A stretch of 64,000 nt of DNA from JAQWRV01 sp045564915 (GCA_045564915.1 JBJLGL010000001.1:248001-312000), one strand, 5' to 3'. Numbered from the stretch's first letter, positions 35,690 to 45,214 are shown. Notes: generated from the sequence alone by a model not told the origin. Numbers and translations: made by a program.

Positions 35690-36001
35690 GTTTTATTTTC
35701 CCCCGATTATTAACTATCTAACACCTTGTAGGCGGCCCCAGTGCCTCCGCCGTATAGTTCCCTTTTAATAATAGGGCAATATAGGAGTGAATTACCATGC
35801 ACTTGAACTCACACCTCCACCCTAGCATCTTATTGTAGCTCAATTCGTGCCCAATCTAGTAACCAGTTGCAGTCACTTAGTAATTCTGGATGACAATCCT
35901 AGGCGCGTCCCGAAGACATGCTTGATCGCCAGTTTCCGATACCTATAATCCAGCACCTGGATCCTGGGGAATGCCCCGATTCCCAATGAGGATATTGTTT
36001 C
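35690..36001. other. Intergenic region upstream of hemH
   Basis: A 312-base divergent gap that should hold promoters for the Rossmann-protein gene and hemH. A 13-codon frame (35797-35838) has a good AGGAG site, but its product (MHLNSHLHPSILL) matches no leader peptide I know. No RNA gene or terminator was recognized. Confidence 0.45.
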
Positions 36002-37078
36002 GTGAAGAAAGATGATCTGTCCCGAGTAGAGCGCTTAGCAGTAGTCATTTTTAATCTCGGGGGGCCAGATTCACCGGATGCTCTTAAACCCTTCCTGTTC
36101 AACCTTTTCAATGATCCGGCAATTCTACGTTTACCCAATCCAATACGCTGGTTGTTGGCAAAACTTATTTCATGGCGACGCGCACCAACGAGCAAAGACA
36201 TTTACGAACAAATCGGCGGTGCCTCGACACTACTACCCGCTACCCTTGAACAAGCAGAGGCCTTAAAGGATGAAATCGCTAACTCTGCTGCACACGTCGA
36301 AGTATTTACGTTTATGCGCTATTGGCACCCAATGGTGGCAGAGACCGTCGCCAAGGTTAAGAAATTTAATCCAGACCGCATTGTTTTACTCCCGCTCTAT
36401 CCTCAATTCTCGACCACTACAACTGGAACATCAGTGAAGGCTTTTACAGAAGAGGCTAAACGGCAAGGTCTGCATGCGCCTCAGGATTCTCTTTGCTGTT
36501 ATCCACTACACCACGGTTTCCTGGATGCAACGGTAGCAAATATTTCGAGCGCACTCGATGAAGCATCCCACCATGGTCAACCTCGCCTACTTTTGTCTGC
36601 CCATGGGTTGCCGCAAAGAACAATTGATGCGGGTGACCCTTATCAATGGCAGATGGAACAAACATCGATAGCTATCATTGAAGCACTCAACCGGCCAAAA
36701 CTGGAATGGGTAACTTGCTATCAAAGTCGCGTTGGACCAGTGAAATGGATCGGCCCCTATACAGAAGACGAAATTAAGCGCGCCGGCAGAGATGGTAGTC
36801 CTGTTGTTGTCGCTCCTATAGCATTCGTATCTGAGCATGTTGAAACCTTGGTGGAATTAGACATTGAATTCCGCAGCCTCGCCGCTACGGTAGGCGTGCC
36901 GTTTTTCTCACGATGCCCAGCGGTCGCTACAAATTGTACATTTATTCGTGGGCTGGGTGATCTGGTACGTCAAGTTACGGGAGTAAGTAATATAGTATCC
37001 GATGCCGGCCCACGGCGCTGCCCTCTAGTTTATAGTGCTTGCCCAAACCGAACAGGGGTTAACGAGTCCCTATCATGA
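36002..37078 (+). CDS. hemH: Ferrochelatase
   Basis: Ferrochelatase inserts iron into protoporphyrin IX as the last step of protoheme synthesis. Signatures are VVIFNLGGPDSPDALKPFLF, the catalytic LLLSAHGLPQRTIDAGDPY with His201, and APIAFVSEHVETLVELDIEF with Glu278. TFMRYWHP and LPLYPQFSTTTTGTS are also conserved. The 358 residues include a C-terminal tail with several cysteines (CPLVYSACPN), which might hold a [2Fe-2S] cluster as in some alphaproteobacterial enzymes; I cannot prove it. The start is GTG at 36002 with TGAGGA upstream. Heme supply suits the c-type cytochromes nearby. Confidence 0.95.
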   Translation: MKKDDLSRVERLAVVIFNLGGPDSPDALKPFLFNLFNDPAILRLPNPIRWLLAKLISWRRAPTSKDIYEQIGGASTLLPATLEQAEALKDEIANSAAHVEVFTFMRYWHPMVAETVAKVKKFNPDRIVLLPLYPQFSTTTTGTSVKAFTEEAKRQGLHAPQDSLCCYPLHHGFLDATVANISSALDEASHHGQPRLLLSAHGLPQRTIDAGDPYQWQMEQTSIAIIEALNRPKLEWVTCYQSRVGPVKWIGPYTEDEIKRAGRDGSPVVVAPIAFVSEHVETLVELDIEFRSLAATVGVPFFSRCPAVATNCTFIRGLGDLVRQVTGVSNIVSDAGPRRCPLVYSACPNRTGVNESLS

Positions 37079-37211
37079 AGTGCAAAATTCAATTTCTATT
37101 TATGCCTGAACAAGAACACGTCATCCCTTGCAATCGTTGCCAAATTCGCGCATTAGGACAGTAACGAGCTCACGCGTGTGGAGCAAAGTATTGCAGAAGG
37201 GACTGGGTGAC

Positions 37212-38069
37212 ATGATTTTAGTTACAGGTGCAACGGGAAAAACTGGCGGCGCAGTTGCCAAAGAATTAGCCACTCACAACATTGTATTTCGGGTTATAGT
37301 GCGAAATGTAGAAAAAGCTGCAGGCCTCAAAGATCTAGGTGCCGAAATTGCCTTAGGTGATATGTCTGATGCGGCAGCTGTCAGCGAAGCCCTAGAGGGT
37401 ATCGACAAAGCTGTTCTCATCATGTCTAACGGCGAAAATCAGCTCGCCATAGAGAAGCAATTCACCGACTGTGCTGTGGCTGCAGGGGTCAAACATTTAG
37501 TGAAATTGTCATCAATGGAATCCGAACCAGGGACGGCTAAGCCTATTCCGGCTATGCATGTCGCCTCTGAAAACCATATCAGAGCATCGGGCATAAATTG
37601 GACGATGGTACGGCCAACCTTTTTTACACAAAACTTTTTAGCAGCAGCACGGACGATTAAGGCAAGCGACGAGATCACCTTAGCACTCGGTGATGCAGTC
37701 GTCGCACCAACGGATATTCGTGACGTTGCTGAAGTAATGCGCCTTGCTTTGACCGACGACAAACATATCAATATGAGCTATGATCTCACAGGACCCGAGG
37801 CCCTGTCACTGGCGCAAGCAGCCAAAATATTCTCAAGTGTTTTGGGCAGAGAGATCCGCTATGTCCCGCAGTCCGTGGAAGAATTCCGCAAAGCCTTAAC
37901 GCAAGCTGGGCTACCCGAGTGGCGAGTCAATGCCGTCTGTGACGAATTTAAGCTTCTCAGTGAAAAGGCCAGCATGCATACGACAGATAGTATCCAACAG
38001 GTCTTAAGCCGTGAACCAACATCGGTAGAGCAGTTCGTCAAGGACCATATCGCACTATATCAGGGATAG
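37212..38069 (+). CDS. NmrA-like NAD(P)-binding protein
   Basis: An atypical SDR of about 285 residues. The start MILVTGATGKTGGAVAKELA is a clear Rossmann glycine motif. EIALGDMSDAAAVSEAL and HLVKLSSMES are typical, followed by WTMVRPTFFTQNFL. Members include NAD(P)H:quinone oxidoreductase-like and redox-sensing proteins. ATG at 37212 matches the fold start; the open frame reaches back to 37128 without support. It follows hemH by 133 bases. Substrate is unknown. Confidence 0.87.
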   Translation: MILVTGATGKTGGAVAKELATHNIVFRVIVRNVEKAAGLKDLGAEIALGDMSDAAAVSEALEGIDKAVLIMSNGENQLAIEKQFTDCAVAAGVKHLVKLSSMESEPGTAKPIPAMHVASENHIRASGINWTMVRPTFFTQNFLAAARTIKASDEITLALGDAVVAPTDIRDVAEVMRLALTDDKHINMSYDLTGPEALSLAQAAKIFSSVLGREIRYVPQSVEEFRKALTQAGLPEWRVNAVCDEFKLLSEKASMHTTDSIQQVLSREPTSVEQFVKDHIALYQG

Positions 38070-38151
38070 CCTTGTCGCTTCCTTATTAATATCTCGCACA
38101 TAAAGCATGGCGCTAAGAAGTCTGGGGCAAAAACGAGAGGCATGGCCTCTC

Positions 38152-39378
38152 TTAAGATGGCTTGATGCCCATGATGTTGCCAAGCGGACGGCCATCTTCG
38201 GAATAAAGACCGCGATTGCCGCGACGCACCACTGGGCCTCTGACCACTTCGAAGCCGGCTTTACGCATTTCGCCTTCCATATCGAGGTTTTCGTATTCAA
38301 AACGCCAAACTTCTTCATTCCAGCGGTAATCCCGCCAGCCCCAGAAGCGCCCGAACGCCGTCATGTTAGGCTTATTTTCGGTGTATTGGTCGATGGGGAA
38401 GAAAATCCCGCCTGGACGCAGGCTACGGAAGCTTTCCTCGATGATGCCTATACCGATTTTCTCCGGTACTTCGTGGTATAGAAGATTGTTGGTGATCAAA
38501 TCGAAGTGGTTGTCGGGGAAACGACTCTCCTCACTTAACTCCTGCATATAGTGGGTTTCGATGCCTAGATCGACAGACCTTTGATGGGCATAACGGATCA
38601 TCGGCGCGCCAACGTCGCTGCCCCAAACCTCCGCTTCCGGCCACTTGTTCTTCAGGGCAATTGTGAATTGGCCCGAGCTACAGCCCTGCTCTAGCACACG
38701 ATTGACCACACCGTCTGGGGGCGCTGGCACCCGGCGGGCCAATCGCCGCTGGGCATCGTCCTGATAATTACCGTTAGAGAAGACGACGTTTTCGCCGTGC
38801 ACATAAATATACCCAGCGAACGGATCGCCTATGTAACCACCCGGCTGCAAATGAATTTCGTAACTGGCGTACTCAGGAATGTGCATTTCAGGATGAAGTT
38901 CAATACTTCCCGGGCCCAATTTTTCAGCGGCTTCCATTTCATCCAGATACATGTCGGCTTCACGGTGATAGGCCTCTTGAATCTGCAACCACATGGCGAT
39001 CTGGGTATTTTCCCAAGTGAGTACGCTCATCCCCATGATGTGATCATTTTCCATGAGTTTCACGACCTGTTCCATGGGAATGATTTCGTCCGGGGAGATT
39101 CCGTTTTCCGATAGGATTTCCAGGCATCTACGTTGAGCGGCTCCGATGATTTCTCGGCTATGGAAACGGCGGATCCCACGGTAGAAATCCTGATCACTTT
39201 CGACATTCAGGTAGGGCAAACGTTCATGATAGGTACCCACGGTTCCCCGTGGCTCCACATCCCAGCCAGCCTCCTTAGCAATTGCTTTAAGACCAGGTAA
39301 CCCAACAGACGCGGCAGCGGCCGAGCCAAGTAGGAATGCGCGGCGGTTGGTGATTGGATCCTTAATTGAATTGAACAT
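38152..39378 (-). CDS. SAM methyltransferase-like protein with a Tat signal
   Basis: A protein of about 408 residues. The N-terminus MFNSIKDPITNRRAFLLGSA and the following Ala-rich hydrophobic stretch form a twin-arginine signal, so it should be exported folded. Residues about 50-200 are helix-rich and end in HLQPGGYIGDPFAGYIYV. The class I methyltransferase domain has motif I LEQGCSSGQFTIALKNKWP, then WGSDVGAPMIRYA, FDLITNNLLYHEVPEK and FRSLRPGGIFFPID. SAM is not expected in the periplasm, so the domain may bind another ligand or the protein may stay inside. ATG at 39378 is chosen since CGGAG lies six bases upstream of it. It resembles the methyltransferase at 11027-12277. Confidence 0.78.
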   Translation of the reverse strand: MFNSIKDPITNRRAFLLGSAAAASVGLPGLKAIAKEAGWDVEPRGTVGTYHERLPYLNVESDQDFYRGIRRFHSREIIGAAQRRCLEILSENGISPDEIIPMEQVVKLMENDHIMGMSVLTWENTQIAMWLQIQEAYHREADMYLDEMEAAEKLGPGSIELHPEMHIPEYASYEIHLQPGGYIGDPFAGYIYVHGENVVFSNGNYQDDAQRRLARRVPAPPDGVVNRVLEQGCSSGQFTIALKNKWPEAEVWGSDVGAPMIRYAHQRSVDLGIETHYMQELSEESRFPDNHFDLITNNLLYHEVPEKIGIGIIEESFRSLRPGGIFFPIDQYTENKPNMTAFGRFWGWRDYRWNEEVWRFEYENLDMEGEMRKAGFEVVRGPVVRRGNRGLYSEDGRPLGNIMGIKPS

Positions 39379-39384
39379 AGTCAT

Positions 39385-39807
39385 CTCCGACAGTCTTATC
39401 CGATAGCGAAATTGAAGCTGCAGTTAACCGACCTAGTAGAGGAATATTTCCTGATTATGCTACGTTAAAAGCCCAAGATCCACCAGTTAGTGCTCCGCCC
39501 TGGAGAACAATACCCTAGATAATTCATTCCTATGATACTTTCATCTCGGCATTGCCCGCTCAAATTGGTGTTTTTTGATTAATGATTGAGCGTTTTGCAT
39601 TTGTATTCAGTGATAATCCTTTGGGGGCCAAAGAATGACTATAGACAAGTCCCCCGATGGAATGGGTTCCTTTTTATCAGTCAATTTATTGAACGCGCTT
39701 ACCACGCGAACGAATGAGATAGGTGCTTAGCAACAAAAAATAATACGGGATAAGGTCCGAGTAAGTCCCATTAGGGGGCGCCGTCTGAATGTCAGGGAAG
39801 AAAAAAA
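39385..39807. other. Intergenic region upstream of the SDR pair
   Basis: A 420-base divergent gap between the Tat-methyltransferase and the SDR pair. A 31-codon plus frame (39635-39730) has a G-rich sequence before its ATG but no recognizable product. No RNA gene or clear operator was recognized. Promoters for both flanking transcripts should lie here. Confidence 0.45.
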
Positions 39808-40452
39808 ATGGCCGATTTATCGGGCAAGACTGTTATTGTACTTGGCAATGAAGGCACCTTGTCATTAGCAATCCAGAATACGCTGACAGAAGACGGTGCA
39901 GCCGTATCCATTCTAGATATCGCGGAATCCAATGAAACAGCCTGGGAATCAGGTTTGTTAAGGTCAAATCACAGACCTAAGAAAATTGACGCTATAGTCA
40001 ATGTCGCCGTTCCTGACAGTGGTGGCTCCATCGGGGACATAACCCTTGAGCGTTTTCGGTCAATCTTGGAAGCTAGCTATATCCGTGCCTGGCTAGCTCA
40101 TAAATATGGCATCCTCTCGATGCGCGAGACGGGGGGTGGTGCTTTCATCACCGTGACTTCAGTCGACGGCTTAACGGGGGCGCCGGGCGCTGCTGCAAGT
40201 TGTGCCGTATCCCGTGGTATAGTGCAAATGACTAGATCAGCCGCTGTAGAATGTGCCGAAAAAAGGGATGGGGTGCGGATTAATGCTATCTTAGTAGCCG
40301 ATATCTTGCAGGGACAACAAGAGGGCTTTGCAACCGGTCATGTATCACCGGAGGACATAGCTAAGGCCGTAGCTCACTTTTCCTCGGATGCGGCTGTTTA
40401 TATTACCGGCGTAGTAATGCCTCTCGATAATGGTGGAAGACTGCCGTCATGA
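39808..40452 (+). CDS. Degenerate short-chain dehydrogenase (catalytic residues lost)
   Basis: A 214-residue SDR-fold protein: TVIVLGNEGTLSLAIQNTL stands where the TGxxxGxG cofactor motif should be, and VNVAVPDSGGSIGD replaces the NNAG motif. FITVTSVDG keeps the serine-loop shape, but the YxxxK active site reads C132-A-V-S-R136. The C-terminus YITGVVMPLDNGG is normal for SDRs. The protein is therefore unlikely to be an active oxidoreductase. It overlaps the intact SDR gene that follows by four bases, so the two products probably form one hetero-oligomer. Confidence 0.83.
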   Translation: MADLSGKTVIVLGNEGTLSLAIQNTLTEDGAAVSILDIAESNETAWESGLLRSNHRPKKIDAIVNVAVPDSGGSIGDITLERFRSILEASYIRAWLAHKYGILSMRETGGGAFITVTSVDGLTGAPGAAASCAVSRGIVQMTRSAAVECAEKRDGVRINAILVADILQGQQEGFATGHVSPEDIAKAVAHFSSDAAVYITGVVMPLDNGGRLPS

Positions 40453-41258
40453 GCAAGATATTGAATGCCACTGTTGAGTTGGCTGCAAGCGCTGCATCGT
40501 TAGAAGGGAAGATCGCCCTAGTCACCGGAGCAACTTCCACCTATGGGATTGGGAGGGTTACAGCAATAGCCATGGCTATCTCCGGCGCGTATGTATTTGT
40601 CACAAGCCGTGACCCAGAAAAGGGTGCAGATGTTGTTAGCGAGATTGTAAGCCGCGGTGGCAAGGCCTCTTTTCTGAGATTGGATGTGACTATCGAGGAT
40701 CAATGGATTTCAGCCATAGAAAATGTCCGCAAAAAATTTGGGCAACTCGATATTCTTGTCAATAACGCAGGTAACGCTATCAGTATGCCGATCGAAGAAA
40801 TGACTTTAGATACCGTCTCATATCTAGCCAGACTCAATATAGAGGGTGCCTTTATGGGTACCACGTATGCTTGGCCTCTCCTCAAAGAGAATGGCGGAGT
40901 AGTGTTAGATATTAACTCTACCGCTGGACAGTCAGGAAGTGCAGGAGGAACGGCTTATCAAAGCTCGAAGGGTGGCTTATTAGGGCTGAGTATGGCGGCC
41001 GCTGTAGACGGACAGCCTTATGGCATCAGGGTAATTTCTGTGCATCCTGGCTCTACTTGGACACCAGGTATGGAGCGCGTACGGCAGATGACCCGGACAG
41101 AATATGACCGTAGTATTAGCGAAAATGGTCGTATCCCTCTCGGCTACTCGGCGGAGTCGGCCGATGTAGCTTCAGCTCTTGTATATCTGGCGTCAGATGA
41201 AGCACGTCATATTACCGGTATCGAATACAACATCGATGGAGGTACAAACGCCCGATAA
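40449..41258 (+). CDS. Short-chain dehydrogenase/reductase (active)
   Basis: A 269-residue classical SDR. The cofactor motif is ALVTGATSTYGIG, the NNAG motif is DILVNNAGNA, the catalytic Ser157 is in DINSTAG, and Tyr170 and Lys174 are in AYQSSKGGL. VISVHPGSTWTPGM and HITGIEYNIDGG are standard late motifs. The acidic or basic residue after strand two (VTSRDPEKGA) suggests NADP or NAD use is undecided. It is coupled to the degenerate SDR and convergent with the MFS gene of the neighbouring operon. Confidence 0.93.
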   Translation: MSKILNATVELAASAASLEGKIALVTGATSTYGIGRVTAIAMAISGAYVFVTSRDPEKGADVVSEIVSRGGKASFLRLDVTIEDQWISAIENVRKKFGQLDILVNNAGNAISMPIEEMTLDTVSYLARLNIEGAFMGTTYAWPLLKENGGVVLDINSTAGQSGSAGGTAYQSSKGGLLGLSMAAAVDGQPYGIRVISVHPGSTWTPGMERVRQMTRTEYDRSISENGRIPLGYSAESADVASALVYLASDEARHITGIEYNIDGGTNAR

Positions 41259-41314
41259 AGATCAAATGAGAATGAGGCAAACTATCATAAGAGATAAATG
41301 GTTACTCGCTAGCA

Positions 41315-42532
41315 TCACGAGAACTTAGGTGGCCTACCCAACGTTGCAATAGATAATACGCCGATTGCGAGTGCTACAATGGCAAGTTGCAGGGCGACAT
41401 CGTAGTTGCCATTAATATCGAATACACGCCCAAAGATTGGTGGAACAATTCCAACACCGCCATAAAAGAAAACGAAAATCCAGCCATATAATTTTCCATA
41501 GGATTTGAGGCCAAAAAATCGAGCCGTCAAGTAGGGTATTAGATCCACCTCTGATCCCGCAGCTAGACCAATGAACATAGCTGCGACAACTACTATCCAA
41601 AGAGGAAGGGTGCTACCGGAAAGTAAGACACAACCAATAATTGGCATAGCCAGGAAGAAAGCAGCCACATAAGGCGGATGAAACCGGTCAACAAGAAAAC
41701 CCGTCGTCACACGCCCTACAATAACCGCAGCCCCCATCACCCCGGCAATGCGAATAGCCATGGACCGGGGCATATTCGCATCCGTAAGTAGTGGCACCAG
41801 ATGTATCATAAGCGATGAAATCATCCCCCCGATTAACATGAACGCGAAGGCAAACTTCCAAAACCTGATGGTTTTAAAAGCTTCGGAGACAGTAAAGCCT
41901 GACTGCAAAACTGGCGCAGGAGGCTTGTCAGCATCCTGAGGCTGCCGGCCATTTTCGAAGAAAAATAGGCTGGCTGGAATAATTGCCAGAGCAGCTGCAG
42001 CAGCCATGAGAAAATACGCGGCACGCCAGTCATATTTATCGACCGCCGTACCCAGGAAAATGGGAACGAGAATTCCAGCGACTCCCGTCCCCGTCAATGT
42101 AAGGCCGAGCGCGAGACCACGTTTCTTAATAAACCAAGTGGCTACACCGCGGGTCCATACCAAAGGTGTGGTGCAGCAACCAGCGAGCGATAATGCAAAA
42201 ATACAGGCATAGTAAACGAGTATATTTCCATTCATCTGCGTTATACCCAGCATAGCCAGGGAGAGCAGCCCTAGTGACACCAAAGCGATCTTCCGTACGC
42301 CATACTTGTCAGCCACATACCCTACAAACGGTGCTGTAGCGACGAAACCAAGCGTTAGGAATGTCTTTACGCCTGAGACTTCCGCGCGGCTCCACCCAAA
42401 GGTATCCGAGAGAGGATTGATCAAAATGCCTAAGCTATAGACCATCGCACCGGTAACACCCGCCCCAGCGCCAACGGCCGAAGCTATCAGAACTTTCCAA
42501 TGGGCACGAAACTCCCCGTATTCATGTTCCAT
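41315..42532 (-). CDS. MFS transporter (monocarboxylate/OFA-like)
   Basis: A 405-residue twelve-helix MFS carrier. The loop 2-3 motif is GYVADKYGVRKIAL and its repeat in the second half is GFLVDRFHPPYV. FGWSRAEVSGVKTFLTLGF and RGLALGLTLTGTGVAGILVP resemble oxalate/formate and monocarboxylate-type carriers. It is the last gene of the six-gene minus operon that contains aldehyde dehydrogenase and two cytochrome-propeller proteins, 75 bases after the nearer one. It may import the product of the periplasmic oxidation, probably an organic acid. That is inference from position. Confidence 0.88.
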   Translation of the reverse strand: MEHEYGEFRAHWKVLIASAVGAGAGVTGAMVYSLGILINPLSDTFGWSRAEVSGVKTFLTLGFVATAPFVGYVADKYGVRKIALVSLGLLSLAMLGITQMNGNILVYYACIFALSLAGCCTTPLVWTRGVATWFIKKRGLALGLTLTGTGVAGILVPIFLGTAVDKYDWRAAYFLMAAAAALAIIPASLFFFENGRQPQDADKPPAPVLQSGFTVSEAFKTIRFWKFAFAFMLIGGMISSLMIHLVPLLTDANMPRSMAIRIAGVMGAAVIVGRVTTGFLVDRFHPPYVAAFFLAMPIIGCVLLSGSTLPLWIVVVAAMFIGLAAGSEVDLIPYLTARFFGLKSYGKLYGWIFVFFYGGVGIVPPIFGRVFDINGNYDVALQLAIVALAIGVLSIATLGRPPKFS

Positions 42533-42607
42533 TCGTTAGAATTCCATTCAAGGGTGAAAATTTTACGTGGTTGAAATATCTTAGACCAGGATCGGAGGCT
42601 CTCACTA

Positions 42608-44599
42608 CTAATATCTGTCCCCATCCTCTTCCTTGGGGTCCACATAACCTGATGATTCAATATCGTCGGGACCTGGTAGGCCATTCGCGATTGCCCAAGC
42701 CTCATACTCTCGAATGTTACGTGGAGCGAACGCATATATATCTGTGCCCGTGACTTTAGGCGGTTTTGGCCCCTTATATTTACTAGAGAGGAAATCACCG
42801 CTTTCCGCATGATGATAAGCGGCGAGCGTGGTCATTTTATCCTTGTCAGGATAAAGCGCTACAGAGGTTGCTCCGTATCCGGCAAACTTGCCAGCATTAC
42901 GATAAATAAACCAAACCACGCCTTCTCTCGTGATTGTAGTTTTTAAGGTGTCTGACCGTGTCGGAATTGGATAGTGCGTGAATTTATCGGCCACCTGATC
43001 ATACATGGACATATAGTTATCGGTCGTAACCCAAATGTTATCAAACGGGTCCGCGTCTGCTTTGTAGGGTGAGGAATGTTCTATTCCTAGCCTACGCTCC
43101 ATCACTTCCCCAGTTTCAGGATTGAGCTTATAAAGTGCACCACCAATATTTCTACCGTTAACTTCCCGGTCGGGGCTGGCCCAGGTGCCAACCCAAACCA
43201 TATCTTTAGAATCAATGCCAGGACGACGCATAACGGTGGGTTCTTCGGGCGTTATCCTAAAGAATGTAAATTCTTCAGTTTCAGGATCAAAACGCGTCAT
43301 GCCGCTGGTGTAGTGGTCGGCGAACCAGATTTTCTCTTTCGAATCGACCACAATGCCGTAGGGGCCACTCCGCAATACTGGCACCTTCCAGTGCATTAGC
43401 GAATTTGACTTACGATCCCACTTGGTAATGCCATCTGTAGTCATCCACAGATCACCCTTACGATCGAAAATCTGGGTATTGCTCGGCCGCCCCACCCAGT
43501 TGTCGACAAGTCCGGTCTCCGGATCCAAATGTTTAACGGTACTCCGTGGTTTTCCTGGCGAACTACCGCCATTATTCTCTCTTGTTATATCACCAGAATA
43601 CCAAACGGTTCCGTCAGATTGATCAACCTCAATACTGCTGCCGCCGCCATTGTCTTCAAAAGACGTAGCTTCGCCTGTGCGTGGATCCGTCCTGATGATG
43701 CAGCAGCCGGTATAGGCGTTCCAAACATTACCGTCGGCATCAAACGTCAGATTATGGGACCAACCCCAGGTTGGATATTTTTCCGGGTCTTCCTTATATA
43801 TGTACTCTACAAACATAGCCCTCTCTAGCGCTTCCAAATCGAGCTCTGCCTCACTCTCTAGCTCCACTAGACGCGGCGGCGCGTCATAATCAAAATTCTC
43901 CGCTAAGTAGTCGACCAGGATCTCCTGATCTACAGGCGGCAGTAGTTCGGTCTTGAAATAAGATGCTTTACCAATGGGTGCGCCCTCTACACGCTGGTGC
44001 ATGCGGTCTACGGTCATCGCCCATGTATCCTTATTATGCGGCTGGCGACCACCCGGGTATCCGCGGATCTGGTTGTAGGGAAAAAATTGAACGTGGTGGC
44101 ATCCCAAGCAGGTGCTCTCCATAATTTCACGGCCCGGGCCGGGTGGGTATGCTTCGTCGTAAGACACTATCTCAGCACCGCAGTCATCAAAGTCCCGGTC
44201 GCACTTTTCGTATGGATATCCTCCGATGTAATTTGGTACGGGACCTATATCCTTAATTTCAAAATCAACTCTGATAGCTTCATTAGCGGCAATGCTTCGT
44301 TGTTGGGTTTCACTGGTAAATCCCTCCAACTGTTCGACTGCAGGACGAATAGTGATCTCGTAAGGACCTGGAATCATGTTAACGGCACGATACTTTCCAT
44401 TGATAACAAACACGGTGTATCCGACGTTCTTGTCTGTATTATACGCATACACAACGGGTAGCACTCCCGGCTCAGACCCGGATACATAACCAGAAAGCTG
44501 ACCATATCCTGAAAGCTGCTCGGCCTGGACCAAGCTCGAGTACATCAATACTAGAAAAATAAATGCGATCCCGAAAAAGTTCCTATTCATCAATCCCAT
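42608..44599 (-). CDS. Exported cytochrome c / Vgb-like beta-propeller protein (copy 2)
   Basis: A 663-residue exported protein with a signal peptide (residues 1-26, ending SSLVQAEQL). The regulatory-like domain spans about 30-115 and contains YTVFVINGKYRAVNMIPGPY. The heme site STCLGCHHV has Cys164 and His168; WAMTVDRM, about 30 residues on, may give the axial Met. Adjacent Cys299-Cys300 lie in the first propeller blade (NAYTGCCIIRTDPRTGE). Repeated blades with G-x-x-W motifs follow to about 620. The final blade has TRSDTLKTTITREGVVWFI. Nearly every motif is shared with copy 3, so the pair looks like a duplication. The reaction is unknown. Confidence 0.86.
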   Translation of the reverse strand: MGLMNRNFFGIAFIFLVLMYSSLVQAEQLSGYGQLSGYVSGSEPGVLPVVYAYNTDKNVGYTVFVINGKYRAVNMIPGPYEITIRPAVEQLEGFTSETQQRSIAANEAIRVDFEIKDIGPVPNYIGGYPYEKCDRDFDDCGAEIVSYDEAYPPGPGREIMESTCLGCHHVQFFPYNQIRGYPGGRQPHNKDTWAMTVDRMHQRVEGAPIGKASYFKTELLPPVDQEILVDYLAENFDYDAPPRLVELESEAELDLEALERAMFVEYIYKEDPEKYPTWGWSHNLTFDADGNVWNAYTGCCIIRTDPRTGEATSFEDNGGGSSIEVDQSDGTVWYSGDITRENNGGSSPGKPRSTVKHLDPETGLVDNWVGRPSNTQIFDRKGDLWMTTDGITKWDRKSNSLMHWKVPVLRSGPYGIVVDSKEKIWFADHYTSGMTRFDPETEEFTFFRITPEEPTVMRRPGIDSKDMVWVGTWASPDREVNGRNIGGALYKLNPETGEVMERRLGIEHSSPYKADADPFDNIWVTTDNYMSMYDQVADKFTHYPIPTRSDTLKTTITREGVVWFIYRNAGKFAGYGATSVALYPDKDKMTTLAAYHHAESGDFLSSKYKGPKPPKVTGTDIYAFAPRNIREYEAWAIANGLPGPDDIESSGYVDPKEEDGDRY

Positions 44600-44635
44600 A
44601 GACCTAACCTGACTGTTTCTATTGTGGAGGCCGTA

Positions 44636-45214
44636 TTACCATTTCATTTCCGCGGCAGTTAGTACGGTACCAAACTTACTCATCGTCTTAAGACTGTTGT
44701 TATGTTCATCGTCGCTGGTTGCGGCACAACAATCGGAAATGACAGTTACGCGATAGTCCCGGTCATGAGCGTCCCGCACACATGACTCTACTGCCATGTC
44801 CGTTGACACACCCGCCATAACAAGGTGGTCAACCCCAGCGGCTTTCAATAAAAGGTCGAGATTGGTCGCGTGGAACGGATTAACACGATTCTTAGAAATG
44901 ACGGGCTCCCCGTCTTGCGGGAGCACCGCCTCATGAAACTCTGTTCCCCACTCTCCGAGTATGAGTGCACCAAATTCATGGGCTTTGCCTGTAAGCGGTG
45001 AGTTCTTGTTTTGCTCTACGTAGGATGGCGAAAAGCCCACTTTTATATGAATAACAAGGTGGTTGGTGGACCTAGCAACACCTTGCAATTCTGCTACCGC
45101 CTCAAGAGTATTATGTCTAGAAACAAAATCAGAATAACCCTTGCCCGAAACCTTGCCATTTTCGTGAACAATATCATTAATATAGTCAATACAAAGAAGT
45201 GCTGTACGAGACAT
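44636..45214 (-). CDS. Isochorismatase-fold hydrolase lacking the usual catalytic Cys
   Basis: A 192-residue protein of the cysteine-hydrolase/isochorismatase fold. The first catalytic Asp10 is in LLCIDYINDIV. The catalytic Lys108 is in ISKNRVNPFHATNLD. The third motif reads GVSTDMAVESCVRDAH. The nucleophile position is Ala141, and a Cys stands four residues later at 145. VISDCCAATSDDEHNNSL is the usual late motif. Some family groups also lack the Cys, so activity as an amidase is uncertain. ATG at 45214 starts the fold properly. It lies between the cytochrome c and cytochrome-propeller copy 2 genes with gaps of about 40 bases. Confidence 0.85.
   Translation of the reverse strand: MSRTALLCIDYINDIVHENGKVSGKGYSDFVSRHNTLEAVAELQGVARSTNHLVIHIKVGFSPSYVEQNKNSPLTGKAHEFGALILGEWGTEFHEAVLPQDGEPVISKNRVNPFHATNLDLLLKAAGVDHLVMAGVSTDMAVESCVRDAHDRDYRVTVISDCCAATSDDEHNNSLKTMSKFGTVLTAAEMKW

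Noticed and set aside
35797..35838. A 13-codon frame with a good ribosome site upstream of hemH
   Set aside because: The peptide MHLNSHLHPSILL matches no known leader, and no attenuator hairpin was found.
39635..39730. A 31-codon frame upstream of the SDR pair
   Set aside because: It has no recognizable product and only a G-rich patch as a ribosome site; chance is likely.
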